26,944 nt of DNA from CAYRZL01 sp964428795 (GCA_964428795.1 CAYRZL010000031.1:1-26944), one strand, 5' to 3'. Shown: positions 7,802 to 15,976, numbered from the stretch's first letter. Numbers and translations are program-made. Notes: generated by a model from the letters alone, not told the origin.

Positions 7802-8734
7802 ATGAAATCCTTTTGGCAGTCAAAACCGGAAAATCGTAAATATGCGGAGAAAAAAGTAAGCATGGAACAAAATGTGCAGCCCATGGAAAGTACGGAGCAA
7901 ATCATGCAGAATGAGAATATCTTACTGGATCAGATTGAAGAATTTCGAGGAAAAGCCAGACAACTGCAGGAGCTGCTGACAAGCAGAGAGCAGAAGCTGG
8001 CTCATTTGCAGCAGGAAATTGAGCTTCGACAGGGCAGGGCGGATTATCTGGATAAGCTTTTGGCTGATCAGGAGGAGGAAGCAAACAGACTGATTACCGG
8101 AGTGACCATCCAGGTGCAGGATATGACAGATGCACTGGAAAAGGAGATGGATCAGTTTGATTTTAAAGTGAATCGACTGATCACTCAGGTGCAGGAGGAG
8201 CTGACCAGTCAGACGATGCAGAGCAGGCAGCAGTTGGACGAGCAGGTGAGCCAGGTGCAGAAGAGCCTGAATACGCAGCTTGCGGATGCCACGCTTCAGG
8301 TAGACCGGATTCAGCAGAAGCTGGAACGTCAGATGGATGAGATCGCTGCACAGATGACCGGAAAGACTACTCAGATGGAGGAACTGTTTTCTGCACATTT
8401 GAGACAGAATCAGGAGAGCAGCGAGAAGCAGGCGGAGGAAATCAGGACAACGCTTCAAACGACAACCGATGCTCTGCGGGATATGAAGGGTGACATTCTG
8501 GAACGGATACATACGGAGGATGTGAAGTGTTATCGTAATACCAAGGCGGTTTTGGAGCATATGAAAGATGATCTGGATACTTCCATTACAGGCGCCGTGG
8601 AGCATGCACAGCTGGGAGAAAAGAGCATGAAGGCTTTGAAAAAGCCGGGCATTGTATCTGCTGTTTTTTCTATTCTGGCGTGTGCTGCCGCAGTGGGTGT
8701 GCTGCTGATTCAGCTTGGGTTGATTTCATTATAA
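7802..8734 (+). CDS. Tail-anchored coiled-coil protein of unknown function
   Basis: 310 residues, not a recognised named family. Residues about 30-270 are nearly continuous heptad-rich, charged and Gln-rich sequence (QIEEFRGKARQLQELL, LEKEMDQFDFKVNRLITQVQEEL, VDRIQQKLERQMDEIAAQM), predicting a long coiled coil with few prolines or glycines. The only membrane segment is at the extreme C-terminus (about 283-307, VSAVFSILACAAAVGVLLIQLG), with almost nothing beyond it. The N-terminus lacks a signal peptide, so the coil should face the cytoplasm with the tail anchoring it. ATG 7802 was chosen over an earlier in-frame ATG (7739) because GGAGGA is 6 bases upstream and the promoter lies between. Roles in scaffolding, division or chromosome/cell-envelope organisation are possible, but nothing in the sequence decides. 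Confidence 0.75.
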   Translation: MKSFWQSKPENRKYAEKKVSMEQNVQPMESTEQIMQNENILLDQIEEFRGKARQLQELLTSREQKLAHLQQEIELRQGRADYLDKLLADQEEEANRLITGVTIQVQDMTDALEKEMDQFDFKVNRLITQVQEELTSQTMQSRQQLDEQVSQVQKSLNTQLADATLQVDRIQQKLERQMDEIAAQMTGKTTQMEELFSAHLRQNQESSEKQAEEIRTTLQTTTDALRDMKGDILERIHTEDVKCYRNTKAVLEHMKDDLDTSITGAVEHAQLGEKSMKALKKPGIVSAVFSILACAAAVGVLLIQLGLISL

Positions 8735-8772
8735 TTGATAGATTATATTACTTTTGGGGGGGATAGATTTTC

Positions 8773-10419
8773 ATGGAAAAGAAAAAGGTATGGGTGATCG
8801 GGCATAAAAATCCCGATACGGATTCTATTTGTGCTGCCATTGCTTATACAGAATTGAAAAAAAAAATCGAGGGTGACGGATTTGAGGCAAAACGTGCCGG
8901 AGAGCTGAATGAAGAGACAAAATATGTGTTGGATTACTTTGGCATCGTGCCTCCGGGACTGGTGACGGATGTAGGAGCACAGGTCAAAGATATAGAAATC
9001 AGAATGACAGAGGGTGTCAGCGGTAAGATTTCTATGAAAACAGCATGGGAGATGATGAAGCGGGAAAATGTGGTGACATTGCCGATCACCAGTCCAAACG
9101 GAATGCTGGAGGGTCTGATCATTACAGGGGATATTGCCACATCCTATATGGATATCTACGATAACCGTATTATAGCAAGGGCTAAAACTCCGTTTAAGAA
9201 TATTGTGGAGACGCTGGAAGGCGAGATGCTGGTGGGAAATGATCATACCCTTTTCACGGAAGGAAAAGTTATGGTTGCGGCAGCGAATCCCGATATGATG
9301 GAAGAGTATATCGAGGATAACGATCTGGTTATTCTGGGAAACCGTTATGAGTCTCAGCTCTGTGCGATTGAGATGAATGCAAGCTGTATCATTGTGTGTT
9401 CCGGTTCAAAGGTTACAAAGACGATCCAGAAGCTGGCACAGGAAAAAGGCTGCAACATTATTACTACCGGGTATGATACTTACACGACAGCCCGCCTGAT
9501 CAATCAGAGTATACCGATCCGTTTCTTTATGAGAAAGGATAATCTGATCACCTTTGACAAAGAGGATTACATTGAGGAAGTAAAGGAAATCATGTCAAAA
9601 GAGAAGCATCGTGATTTCCCTATATTAGACAGCAAAGGCAGATATGTTGGAATGATGTCCCGCAGAAATTTGCTGAATATGAAGAAAAAGCAGCTGATTC
9701 TTGTGGATCACAATGAGAAATCCCAGGCGGTGGACGGAATTGACGGGGCTGAGATCATTGAAATCATCGATCATCACAGGCTGGGCAGCCTGCAGACCAT
9801 TTCACCGGTATTTTTCCGTAATCAGCCGGTGGGCTGTACCGCTACCATCGTATATCAGATGTATCGGGAAAACGGTGTGGAGGTACCAAAGGATATGGCG
9901 GGTATTCTCTGCGCTGCGATTTTGTCCGATACTTTGATGTACCGTTCTCCTACCTGCACGGAGCTGGATCGCCTTTCCGCAGAGGAGCTGGCGCTTATTG
10001 CAGGAGTGAACACGGAAGAGCTGGCAAAAAATATGTTCCAGGCGGGCAGCGATTTTAAATCCAAAACACCGGAAGAGATCTTTTATCAGGATTTCAAGAC
10101 ATTCAGTATCAATGGAGTAGAGTTCGGTGTAGGGCAGATCAGTGCCATGAGTCAGGAAGAATTGATGGATGTAAAAGAAAAGCTGCTGCCATATCTGCCT
10201 ACTGCTATGAATGAGCGAAAGATCGAGATGGTATTTGTGATGCTGACAAATATTATTGAGGAGACTACATATCTGATCTGTGACGGTGAGGGAGCGGATG
10301 ATCTGGCAGAGAGAGCATATCATTGTGCAAAAGAACATGACCGTTATACATTGAAAAGTGTAGTATCCCGCAAAAAGCAGTTGATTCCGATGTTTATGTC
10401 CGCACTGCAGGAGATGTAA
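8773..10419 (+). CDS. ppaC: Manganese-dependent family II inorganic pyrophosphatase with CBS-DRTGG regulatory insert
   Basis: 548 residues. The catalytic DHH domain is split. Its start holds GHKNPDTDS (metal ligands His and Asp), and the rest resumes near residue 310 with VDHNE, then DHH at 333-335, SDTLMYRSPTCT and the C-terminal DHHA2 domain. The roughly 240-residue insert (about 65-305) contains a CBS motif, a DRTGG domain and a second CBS motif (KHRDFPILDSKGRYVGMMSRRNLL). Characterised Clostridia CBS-PPases of this layout are inhibited by AMP/ADP and activated by ATP or diadenosine polyphosphates, linking pyrophosphate hydrolysis to energy charge. A G-run (8755-8761) serves as ribosome site, 11 bases from ATG, which is rather far. 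It probably shares the transcript of the upstream coiled-coil gene. Confidence 0.94.
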   Translation: MEKKKVWVIGHKNPDTDSICAAIAYTELKKKIEGDGFEAKRAGELNEETKYVLDYFGIVPPGLVTDVGAQVKDIEIRMTEGVSGKISMKTAWEMMKRENVVTLPITSPNGMLEGLIITGDIATSYMDIYDNRIIARAKTPFKNIVETLEGEMLVGNDHTLFTEGKVMVAAANPDMMEEYIEDNDLVILGNRYESQLCAIEMNASCIIVCSGSKVTKTIQKLAQEKGCNIITTGYDTYTTARLINQSIPIRFFMRKDNLITFDKEDYIEEVKEIMSKEKHRDFPILDSKGRYVGMMSRRNLLNMKKKQLILVDHNEKSQAVDGIDGAEIIEIIDHHRLGSLQTISPVFFRNQPVGCTATIVYQMYRENGVEVPKDMAGILCAAILSDTLMYRSPTCTELDRLSAEELALIAGVNTEELAKNMFQAGSDFKSKTPEEIFYQDFKTFSINGVEFGVGQISAMSQEELMDVKEKLLPYLPTAMNERKIEMVFVMLTNIIEETTYLICDGEGADDLAERAYHCAKEHDRYTLKSVVSRKKQLIPMFMSALQEM

Positions 10420-10484
10420 ATGGGACGATAGAGGATACACAAGGGAGCTAAACGGCAGAAAAACAGAAGTGAACGGAGAAAAAT

Positions 10485-11063
10485 ATGGGACTTCAGGAGT
10501 GGAAACCCGGAAATATGCTCTACCCGGTTCCGGCTGTGATGGTGAGCTGTATGCGCCCGGGAGAAAAACCGAATATCATTACCATTGCCTGGGCAGGAAC
10601 CGTTTGTTCGGATCCGCCTATGGTGTCTGTGTCTATAAGGCCCTCCCGGTATTCTTACGATATCATTCGTGAGACAGGGGAGTTTGTGATCAATCTGGTG
10701 ACAAAGGATATCACATTTGCTGCGGACTATTGCGGTGTGCGAAGCGGTGAGCATGAAGATAAGTTTGAACGTATGCATTTGACGGTCTGTGAGAGCAGAC
10801 ATGTGAAAGCACCCGGCATTGCGGAAAGTCCGGTGCATATCGAGTGTAAAGTGAAAGAGATTCTTCCTCTCGGCAGTCATGATATGTTTCTTGCTGAGGT
10901 AGTGGGAGTTACGGTGGATGAGACTTACATGGATAAGAATGGAAAATTCCATTTGAACAGTCTTGGGCTTACCGCCTATTCCCATGGAGAATATTTTACG
11001 TTGGGTGAAAAGATCGGTAAATTTGGATATAGCGTGGAGAAAAAATCCAAAAAGAAAAAATAA
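10485..11063 (+). CDS. Flavin reductase-like FMN-binding split-barrel protein
   Basis: 192 residues. The N-terminus (LYPVPAVMVSCMRPGEKPNIITIAWAGTVCSDPPMVSVSIRPSRYSYDII) is the flavin-reductase/flavoredoxin domain of the split-barrel family, with the PPMVSVSIRPSRYS stretch lining the FMN site. Later ADYCGVRSGEHEDKFE and ECKVKEILPLGSHDMFLAEVVGV match the family core. Members bind FMN and move electrons or reduce flavins with NAD(P)H; the partner here is not visible. The C-terminus is a lysine run. Ribosome site CGGAGA precedes ATG 10485. A shorter ATG-started frame at 10469 is out of frame and ignored. Confidence 0.85.
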   Translation: MGLQEWKPGNMLYPVPAVMVSCMRPGEKPNIITIAWAGTVCSDPPMVSVSIRPSRYSYDIIRETGEFVINLVTKDITFAADYCGVRSGEHEDKFERMHLTVCESRHVKAPGIAESPVHIECKVKEILPLGSHDMFLAEVVGVTVDETYMDKNGKFHLNSLGLTAYSHGEYFTLGEKIGKFGYSVEKKSKKKK

Positions 11064-11083
11064 CAAAATATCGCAAGGCGCAA

Positions 11084-11117
11084 AAATCCGGCTCTGTAAA
11101 ATGGCAGAACCGGATTT
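11084..11117. terminator. Shared convergent terminator
   Basis: AAATCCGG (11084-11091) pairs with CCGGATTT (11110-11117), extended by CTCTG/CAGA across a small mismatch. A-rich and T-rich flanks on the two sides suit termination of both the + strand flavin-reductase gene and the minus-strand DUF4364 operon. Confidence 0.75.
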
Positions 11118-11150
11118 GTATTTTCATTTCGGATTTGTATCTCTATTTGA

Positions 11151-11669
11151 TTATACGAGCAGTGTATCCATAAGAAGCGCATATACATCCTCGTATTTTT
11201 TCTTCCAGTTTTCACAGACCGCAATCGCCTGTTCACTGGTAGAGGTATATAGTGTCAGGTCTATGATGGAGCGGTCTTTTTCCTTGTACTGACAGTGGAC
11301 GCCATAGCCGGAAGTACCGCTTGCCCTGTAGTAATCTGCATATACAGAGGCTTCGGCTTTCAGCTCCGCACCCTGTTCTGTCAGGTAGTCGTGGATATCG
11401 CTTTTGATACCGTCAGAGATTTTGTCACCGTAAAATTTTAAGGTCTGCTGTCCTTCGGAGGTAATGCGGTAGCGTGTATTGTTGTGTGTGGATTCCGACA
11501 CGATCAGCTCCGCGTCAAGCAGCTCGCCGATGGTCTGCTGGATCGTAAAGTATGTGGTATAGTCCCGGTCTAAGATAAAATTTGTGATCTGTGTATTGGT
11601 CAGTGGGAAATCTACCTTATCCAGCATATATAATATAATGATTTTGTATAGAGTGGTATTTTCTGTCAT
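11151..11669 (-). CDS. DUF4364 protein, winged-helix-like
   Basis: 172 residues from the start chosen here. ATG at 11669 is preceded by GGAGGT with a 5-base gap; an upstream in-frame ATG at 11690 has no such site. The N-terminus (ENTTLYKIIILYMLDKVDFPLTNTQITNFIL, then TTYFTIQQTIGELLDAELI) reads as a winged helix, followed by RYRITSEGQQTLKFYG, a typical wing. The family is conserved in Clostridia and functionally uncharacterised; a transcriptional or adaptor role is inferred from the fold. It is the last gene of the minus-strand operon behind the TIGR01212 radical SAM gene (32-base gap). Confidence 0.82.
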   Translation of the reverse strand: MTENTTLYKIIILYMLDKVDFPLTNTQITNFILDRDYTTYFTIQQTIGELLDAELIVSESTHNNTRYRITSEGQQTLKFYGDKISDGIKSDIHDYLTEQGAELKAEASVYADYYRASGTSGYGVHCQYKEKDRSIIDLTLYTSTSEQAIAVCENWKKKYEDVYALLMDTLLV

Positions 11670-11701
11670 GAGTGACCTCCAAAAATTCAAAACTCGCTCA
11701 T

Positions 11702-12661
11702 TTATTCAAAGACTCGCCCCTGCCAGGTGTTTTTCTCTTTCAGGCGGTGATTTATGGTATTTAACACACATTTTTTATCGGTGCTCCAGGAAGGTGCAAG
11801 CAGCAGGCTTCGGGGACCGTCACCGGTGATGCGGTGAACAGTCATGGATTCCGGCAGGCGTTCCAGACAGTCAGCAATGAGATCACAGTAGCTTTCCAGC
11901 GTAAAAAGCGGGAAAGGATCTGCTTCATAAAGTTCCGCCAGTTTTGTCTGTTTCAGTACATGTAAAAGCTGGAGTTTAATACCAAAAATATGACTTTTCG
12001 CAAGATAATCTACAGTTGCGAGCATCTGCTCTTTTGTCTCTCCGGGCAATCCGAGAATCACATGAGTGATAACGGGGATATGAAGGCTTTTCAGCCTCTG
12101 CACGCATGTTTCATAGCAGGAAAGAGAAAAGCCCCGTTGAATAAAATCCGCAGTCTGCTCGTGTATGCTCTGAAGCCCAAGCTCCACCCACACAGGCTTT
12201 ATTTGATTTAATTCCTTCAGGAGAGCATAAATTTCTTCGGAAAAACAATCCGGTCTTGTGGCAATGGATAAAATCACAACTTCCGGATCGCAGATTGCTG
12301 CATGAAACAACCGTGATAAATAGTCCACGGGCCCGTAGGTATTGGAAAATGCCTGAAAATAGGCAATAAATTTATGGCAAATGCATTTTTTGCGGACAAG
12401 CTGCTTTTGCGCAGCTAATTGCTGTGCTATATTGCTGCTTATGTCAGTATGGTTTGCCGCAGCGTTCAAAAAGCTGCCCGTTCCGGCAAAATCCCCGGAT
12501 CCGCCTTCACTGCAAAAAATACAGCCGCCAGTACCGAGGGAGCCATCCCGATTCGGACAGCTCAGTCCCCCGTTTAATGACAGCCGGTATACTTTTTCTC
12601 CATAGTTTGCTTTTAAATAAGAATCTATAGAATAAAAACGTTTCTCATCCCAGGTTTTCAT
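11702..12661 (-). CDS. TIGR01212 family radical SAM protein (YtqA/YhcC-like)
   Basis: 319 residues. The cluster-binding cysteines are Cys35, Cys47 and Cys50 in SCPNRDGSLGTGGCIFC, the unusually spaced C-x11-C-x2-C arrangement of this family. GLQSIHEQTADFIQRGFS and GLPGETKEQML are the Elp3/MiaB-like SAM-binding elements. The reaction is unknown; the family is widespread in bacteria and often proposed to act on RNA or cofactors. It starts one base after the malic enzyme stop, so the two are co-translated, and is followed by DUF4364. Length is normal. Confidence 0.92.
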   Translation of the reverse strand: MKTWDEKRFYSIDSYLKANYGEKVYRLSLNGGLSCPNRDGSLGTGGCIFCSEGGSGDFAGTGSFLNAAANHTDISSNIAQQLAAQKQLVRKKCICHKFIAYFQAFSNTYGPVDYLSRLFHAAICDPEVVILSIATRPDCFSEEIYALLKELNQIKPVWVELGLQSIHEQTADFIQRGFSLSCYETCVQRLKSLHIPVITHVILGLPGETKEQMLATVDYLAKSHIFGIKLQLLHVLKQTKLAELYEADPFPLFTLESYCDLIADCLERLPESMTVHRITGDGPRSLLLAPSWSTDKKCVLNTINHRLKEKNTWQGRVFE

Positions 12662-12662
12662 C

Positions 12663-13817
12663 TTATCTTTGAATGTTTGCTTTTACAGCAGCGGCGACTG
12701 CATCTGCAACCCTTGGATCAAAGGCTTCCGGCATAATGAAATCCTCGTTCAGTTCTTCTTCGCTGACAAGGTCTGCAAGGGCAGTGGCAGCGGCAAGCTT
12801 CATCTCCTCCGTGATCTGGGGAGCACGTCCTTCCAGAGCGCCTTTGAAAATGCCGGGGAAAGCAACTACATTATTTACCTGATTCGGGAAATCGCTGCGG
12901 CCTGTACCTACCACCTTTGCGCCGGCAGCTTTTGCAGCATCCGGCATGATTTCCGGTACCGGATTTGCCATGGCAAACAGAATTGCGTCCCGGTTCATCG
13001 TGCCGACCATTTCAGGAGTCACACTGTTTGGAGCGGAAACACCGATAAAGATATCTGCGCCCACCAAAGCATCTGCAAGAGATCCCTCTTTGTCTTCCAG
13101 ATTTGTAACTTTCAGCATTTCTTTTTTGATCCAGTTCAGCTTCGGAGATCTGCTGTTAATGATACCGTTTCTGTCACACAGGGTAATGGTTTTGAATCCA
13201 TAGCGCAGCAGCAGCTTGGCAATGGCGATACCGGCAGCGCCGGAACCATTGATCACAACACGACACTCCTCTTTTGTTTTTTTGACAATCTTTAAAGCGT
13301 TGATAATACCTGCCAGTACGACAATGGCTGTACCGTGCTGGTCATCATGGAAAACAGGAATATTTAAGGTCTCTTTCAGGCGCTGTTCAATCTCAAAGCA
13401 GCGTGGAGCAGAGATGTCCTCCAGATTGATGCCGCCATAAGCGGGAGCCAGATAAGTGATCGTTTTGATCAGCTCCTCCGTGTCCTGGGTATCCAGACAG
13501 ATCGGGACGGCATTGACATTACCAAACTCTTTAAACAGCACGCATTTTCCTTCCATAACAGGCATAGCGGCAAGGGCGCCGATATTACCAAGACCGAGAA
13601 CTGCGCTTCCGTCTGAAATAACAGCTACGGTATTCGCCTTCATTGTATAGGTATATGCTTCATCGGGATGCTCGGCGATGACCTTGCATGGCTCTGCAAC
13701 ACCCGGTGTATAGGCGATGGCAAGATCCTCTCTTGTTTTTACCGCAGATTTTGCCACGGTATCTAATTTCCCGTTCCATTCTTTATGCATCTGAATGGCT
13801 TTTTCTTTCATATCCAT
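12663..13817 (-). CDS. NAD(P)-dependent malic enzyme (oxaloacetate-decarboxylating)
   Basis: 384 residues, the short bacterial form without the phosphotransacetylase-like domain. It converts malate to pyruvate and CO2 with reduction of NAD(P). The catalytic tyrosine is in YTPGVAEPCK (Tyr36) and the catalytic-lysine region is AYTYTMKANTVAVISDGSAVLG. Metal ligands are in EDISAPRCFEIE and FHDDQHGTAIV. The dinucleotide fold is VINGSGAAGIAIAKLL, and the NAD versus NADP choice cannot be read. ATG 13817 was chosen because AAGGAGA lies 6 bases upstream; the in-frame ATG at 13880 lies inside the promoter. It heads the minus-strand operon and has a clear sigma-A promoter. Confidence 0.95.
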   Translation of the reverse strand: MDMKEKAIQMHKEWNGKLDTVAKSAVKTREDLAIAYTPGVAEPCKVIAEHPDEAYTYTMKANTVAVISDGSAVLGLGNIGALAAMPVMEGKCVLFKEFGNVNAVPICLDTQDTEELIKTITYLAPAYGGINLEDISAPRCFEIEQRLKETLNIPVFHDDQHGTAIVVLAGIINALKIVKKTKEECRVVINGSGAAGIAIAKLLLRYGFKTITLCDRNGIINSRSPKLNWIKKEMLKVTNLEDKEGSLADALVGADIFIGVSAPNSVTPEMVGTMNRDAILFAMANPVPEIMPDAAKAAGAKVVGTGRSDFPNQVNNVVAFPGIFKGALEGRAPQITEEMKLAAATALADLVSEEELNEDFIMPEAFDPRVADAVAAAVKANIQR

Positions 13818-13870
13818 GATGATTCTCCTTGTATATCGTTTTATTTGAACCGTTTTTTTTGTCAATGGTA

Positions 13871-13899
13871 AGTATAACATCTCTATTTCAACAAATCAA
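13871..13899 (-). promoter_or_regulatory. Sigma-A promoter of the malic enzyme operon
   Basis: Read on the minus strand: TTGATT (13899-13894), 17-base spacer, TATACT (13876-13871). Predicted start is near 13864, giving a leader of about 46 bases to ATG 13817. It is divergent from rho, whose own promoter in the same 220-base gap is less clear (TATAAT at 13933 and 13960 without convincing -35 boxes). Confidence 0.75.
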
Positions 13900-13999
13900 G
13901 AAAAGGGGCTTTCTTTTTCTGATGGAATCGTGTATAATAAACAAAGTTAGAGATGTCCCTATAATTCATGTCAGTTCTGGCACGATTCCCGATAAAGAG

Positions 14000-14025
14000 A
14001 TTATCAGATTTATCATTATCAGATT
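14000..14025 (+). repeat. Direct repeat in the rho leader
   Basis: ATTATCAGATT occurs twice (14000-14010 and 14015-14025) with 4 bases between, immediately before the AGGAGGAA ribosome site of rho. This could be a binding site for a protein on DNA or mRNA, or chance duplication. Confidence 0.45.
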
Positions 14026-14037
14026 CAGGAGGAAAGA

Positions 14038-15564
14038 ATGAGAGAAAAATATGAAAGCTTATCACTTGCTGTATTGCGTGATCTGGCAAAAGCGAGAGGA
14101 TTAAAAAATATATCAGCTCTGCGAAAGGCAGCGCTGGTGGATGCTATGCTTGCCGAGGACGAGCGTGTGGCAACTCAGGAGAAAAAAGCGGTTGCAGCGG
14201 AGCCGGTACAGGAAGAAAAACAGGAGTCAGAGACTGTAAAGCATAAACAGGAAGAGAAACATTCAGCAGATGCTTCAAGTCATAAACAGGAAGAGAAACA
14301 TTCAGCAGATGCTTCAAGTCATAAGCAGGAAGAGAAACATTCAGCAGATGCTTCAAATCATAAACAGGAAGAAAAGCAGTCAGGCGCCCGCTCCATGCCG
14401 AAGCCACAGGATATTAAGCGGGATGAGAGTGCGCTGGACAGCGGAGAGACAGCCAACGGTATTCTGGAAGTAATGCCGGACGGATATGGTTTTATCCGGT
14501 GTGAGAATTTTTTGCCCGGTGAAAATGATGTGTATGTATCCCCTTCCCAGATTCGCAGATTTAATCTGAAAACAGGCGATATTCTGACCGGAAATACGCG
14601 TATCAAATCTCAGAATGAAAAATTCAGCGCCCTGCTCTATGTGTCCGCAGTCAACGGTCTGCATCCCGAGGTGGCAAGCAAAAGGAAAAATTTTGGGGAT
14701 CTGACCCCTATTTTCCCCCATGAGAGACTGCGGCTTGAGGTAGGTTCAAAGGGAACTGCCATGCGTATTATGGATCTTGTATCTCCGGTGGGCAAAGGAC
14801 AGCGCGGCATGATCGTATCTCCGCCAAAGGCAGGAAAAACGACTTTGTTAAAAGATGTTGCCCGCTCCATTTTGAAAAATAATCCGGAAATTCATTTGAT
14901 GATTCTTCTGATTGATGAGCGCCCGGAGGAGGTAACAGATATCAAGGAAGCAATTCAGGGAGATAACGTGGAAGTTATCTATTCTACCTTTGATGAGCTG
15001 CCGGAGAATCATAAAAGAGTATCCGAGATGGTGATTGAGCGTGCAAAGCGTCTGGTAGAACATAAAAAGGATGTTGTGATTCTTCTTGACAGCATCACAC
15101 GTCTTGCCAGAGCATATAACCTGGTAGTCCCCCCAAGCGGACGTACCTTATCCGGTGGTCTGGATCCGGCTGCTCTGCATATGCCGAAGCGCTTCTTTGG
15201 CGCCGCCAGATGTATGAGAGAGGGCGGCAGCCTGACGGTTCTCGCCACAGCACTCATTGATACCGGAAGCAAGATGGATGATGTGGTCTATGAGGAATTT
15301 AAAGGAACCGGTAATATGGAGCTGGTTCTGGATCGTAAGCTTTCCGAAAAGAGAGTGTTCCCGGCTCTTGATATTGTGAAATCAGGAACCAGACGGGAGG
15401 ATCTGCTTTTGAACCCGGAGGAGAAAGAGGCAGTGGAGATCATGCGCCGCGCCATCAATGGTATGAAAACGGATGAAGCAGTAGAGAATATTTTAAATAT
15501 GTTTATTCATACGAGAGATAATCGTGAATTTTGTCACCAGATTAAACGGAGACGGATTTTGTAA
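14038..15564 (+). CDS. rho: Transcription termination factor Rho
   Basis: 508 residues, longer than the roughly 420 of E. coli Rho because of an N-terminal linker. Residues 5-40 are the Rho_N/SAP-like helices (LSLAVLRDLAKARGLKN). Residues about 45-135 are a charged, Lys/Glu/Gln/Ser-rich, presumably disordered linker with a near-perfect 13-residue repeat. Residues about 140-215 are the RNA-binding cold-shock-like domain (PDGYGFIRC). The hexameric ATPase follows, with Walker A PPKAGKTT (262-269), Walker B VVILLDSITRLARAYN and DTGSKMDDVVYEEFKGTGN. Rho binds nascent RNA and uses ATP to release RNA polymerase. AGGAGGAA (14027-14034) sets the start. The pairing with rpmE downstream is conserved in many bacteria. 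Confidence 0.98.
   Translation: MREKYESLSLAVLRDLAKARGLKNISALRKAALVDAMLAEDERVATQEKKAVAAEPVQEEKQESETVKHKQEEKHSADASSHKQEEKHSADASSHKQEEKHSADASNHKQEEKQSGARSMPKPQDIKRDESALDSGETANGILEVMPDGYGFIRCENFLPGENDVYVSPSQIRRFNLKTGDILTGNTRIKSQNEKFSALLYVSAVNGLHPEVASKRKNFGDLTPIFPHERLRLEVGSKGTAMRIMDLVSPVGKGQRGMIVSPPKAGKTTLLKDVARSILKNNPEIHLMILLIDERPEEVTDIKEAIQGDNVEVIYSTFDELPENHKRVSEMVIERAKRLVEHKKDVVILLDSITRLARAYNLVVPPSGRTLSGGLDPAALHMPKRFFGAARCMREGGSLTVLATALIDTGSKMDDVVYEEFKGTGNMELVLDRKLSEKRVFPALDIVKSGTRREDLLLNPEEKEAVEIMRRAINGMKTDEAVENILNMFIHTRDNREFCHQIKRRRIL
14242..14382 (+). repeat. 39-bp tandem repeat inside rho (3.6 copies)
   Basis: Units begin at 14242, 14281, 14320 and 14359 (partial). Units 1 and 2 are identical over 39 bases. 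Unit 3 differs at two positions (AAA to AAG, and AGT to AAT). Unit 4 matches for about 24 bases with three changes. Each unit encodes HKQEEKHSADASS. Because 39 is a multiple of 3, copy number can change without breaking the frame. The near-identity at synonymous sites points to recent expansion. Confidence 0.95.
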
Positions 15565-15582
15565 AAAAAATGGAGAAATCCC

Positions 15583-15611
15583 TTGCATTTACAAAGAACT
15601 TATGGTAAGCT
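15583..15611 (+). promoter_or_regulatory. Extended -10 promoter for rpmE
   Basis: TTGCAT (15583-15588), 17-base spacer ending TGG, TAAGCT (15606-15611). It sits 19 bases after the rho stop and predicts a transcript start near 15618 and a leader of about 104 bases before rpmE. Confidence 0.6.
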
Positions 15612-15624
15612 AATAGAGCTGTTT

Positions 15625-15641
15625 GTCAGGGAGTAACTGAC
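15625..15641 (+). other. Small hairpin at the start of the rpmE leader
   Basis: GTCAG (15625-15629) pairs with CTGAC (15637-15641). It lies just after the predicted transcript start. Leaders that bind the ribosomal protein are known for L31 mRNAs in several phyla; this sequence was not matched to a model, so autoregulation is only a suggestion. Confidence 0.3.
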
Positions 15642-15721
15642 GGACTTATCGTGATATTGTTTTCATGAAGATGAATTACACATAGAAAACAGACGAAATA
15701 TGGTAAGAAGAGGTGAAAATC

Positions 15722-15922
15722 ATGAGAGAAGGAATCCATCCGAACTATTATCAGGCAACCGTAACCTGCAACTGCGGAAATACTTTCGTAACAGGTTCTA
15801 CAAAAGAGGATATTCATGTGGAGATTTGTTCAAAATGCCATCCGTTCTACACCGGACAGCAGAAAGCTGCTCAGGCTCGCGGACGTATTGATAAGTTCAA
15901 TAAGAAATATGGCTTGAACTAA
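15722..15922 (+). CDS. rpmE: Ribosomal protein L31 (type B31, zinc-binding form)
   Basis: 66 residues, complete. The protein MREGIHPNYYQATVTC... has zinc-ribbon cysteines in CNCG and CSKC, plus HPFYTGQQK and the basic C-terminus of L31. The cysteine-containing form binds zinc and is replaced by Cys-free paralogues under zinc limitation in some bacteria. ATG 15722 is favoured over an in-frame GTG at 15713 because AGAGGTG lies at the right distance. It follows rho and is closed by a terminator at 15946. Confidence 0.97.
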   Translation: MREGIHPNYYQATVTCNCGNTFVTGSTKEDIHVEICSKCHPFYTGQQKAAQARGRIDKFNKKYGLN

Positions 15923-15945
15923 CAGTTGAAGAATATTTGTCAGAT

Positions 15946-15976
15946 AAGGTTGAGGTTGCAAAATCTCAACCTTTTT
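15946..15976 (+). terminator. Intrinsic terminator after rpmE
   Basis: AAGGTTGAG (15946-15954) pairs with CTCAACCTT (15965-15973), followed by TTT and then a further TTTTT. It is 24 bases after the rpmE stop and upstream of the yqhQ ribosome site, and a longer frame reading through it is therefore rejected as the yqhQ start. Confidence 0.85.

Noticed and set aside
7288..7905. 205-codon minus-strand frame opposite the CdaR-type regulator
   Set aside because: No recognisable domain or ribosome site; it spans two real + strand genes and a promoter.
13829..14041. Small + strand frame in the malic enzyme-rho gap
   Set aside because: It covers the promoter region and rho leader and has no ribosome site or homology that I recognise.
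14242..14382. Tandem repeat considered as a CRISPR array
   Set aside because: Units are contiguous with no unique spacers and code in frame within rho.
14144..14407. Minus-strand frame with repeated LLNVSLPxYDLKH
   Set aside because: The repeat is only the antisense reading of the rho tandem repeat.
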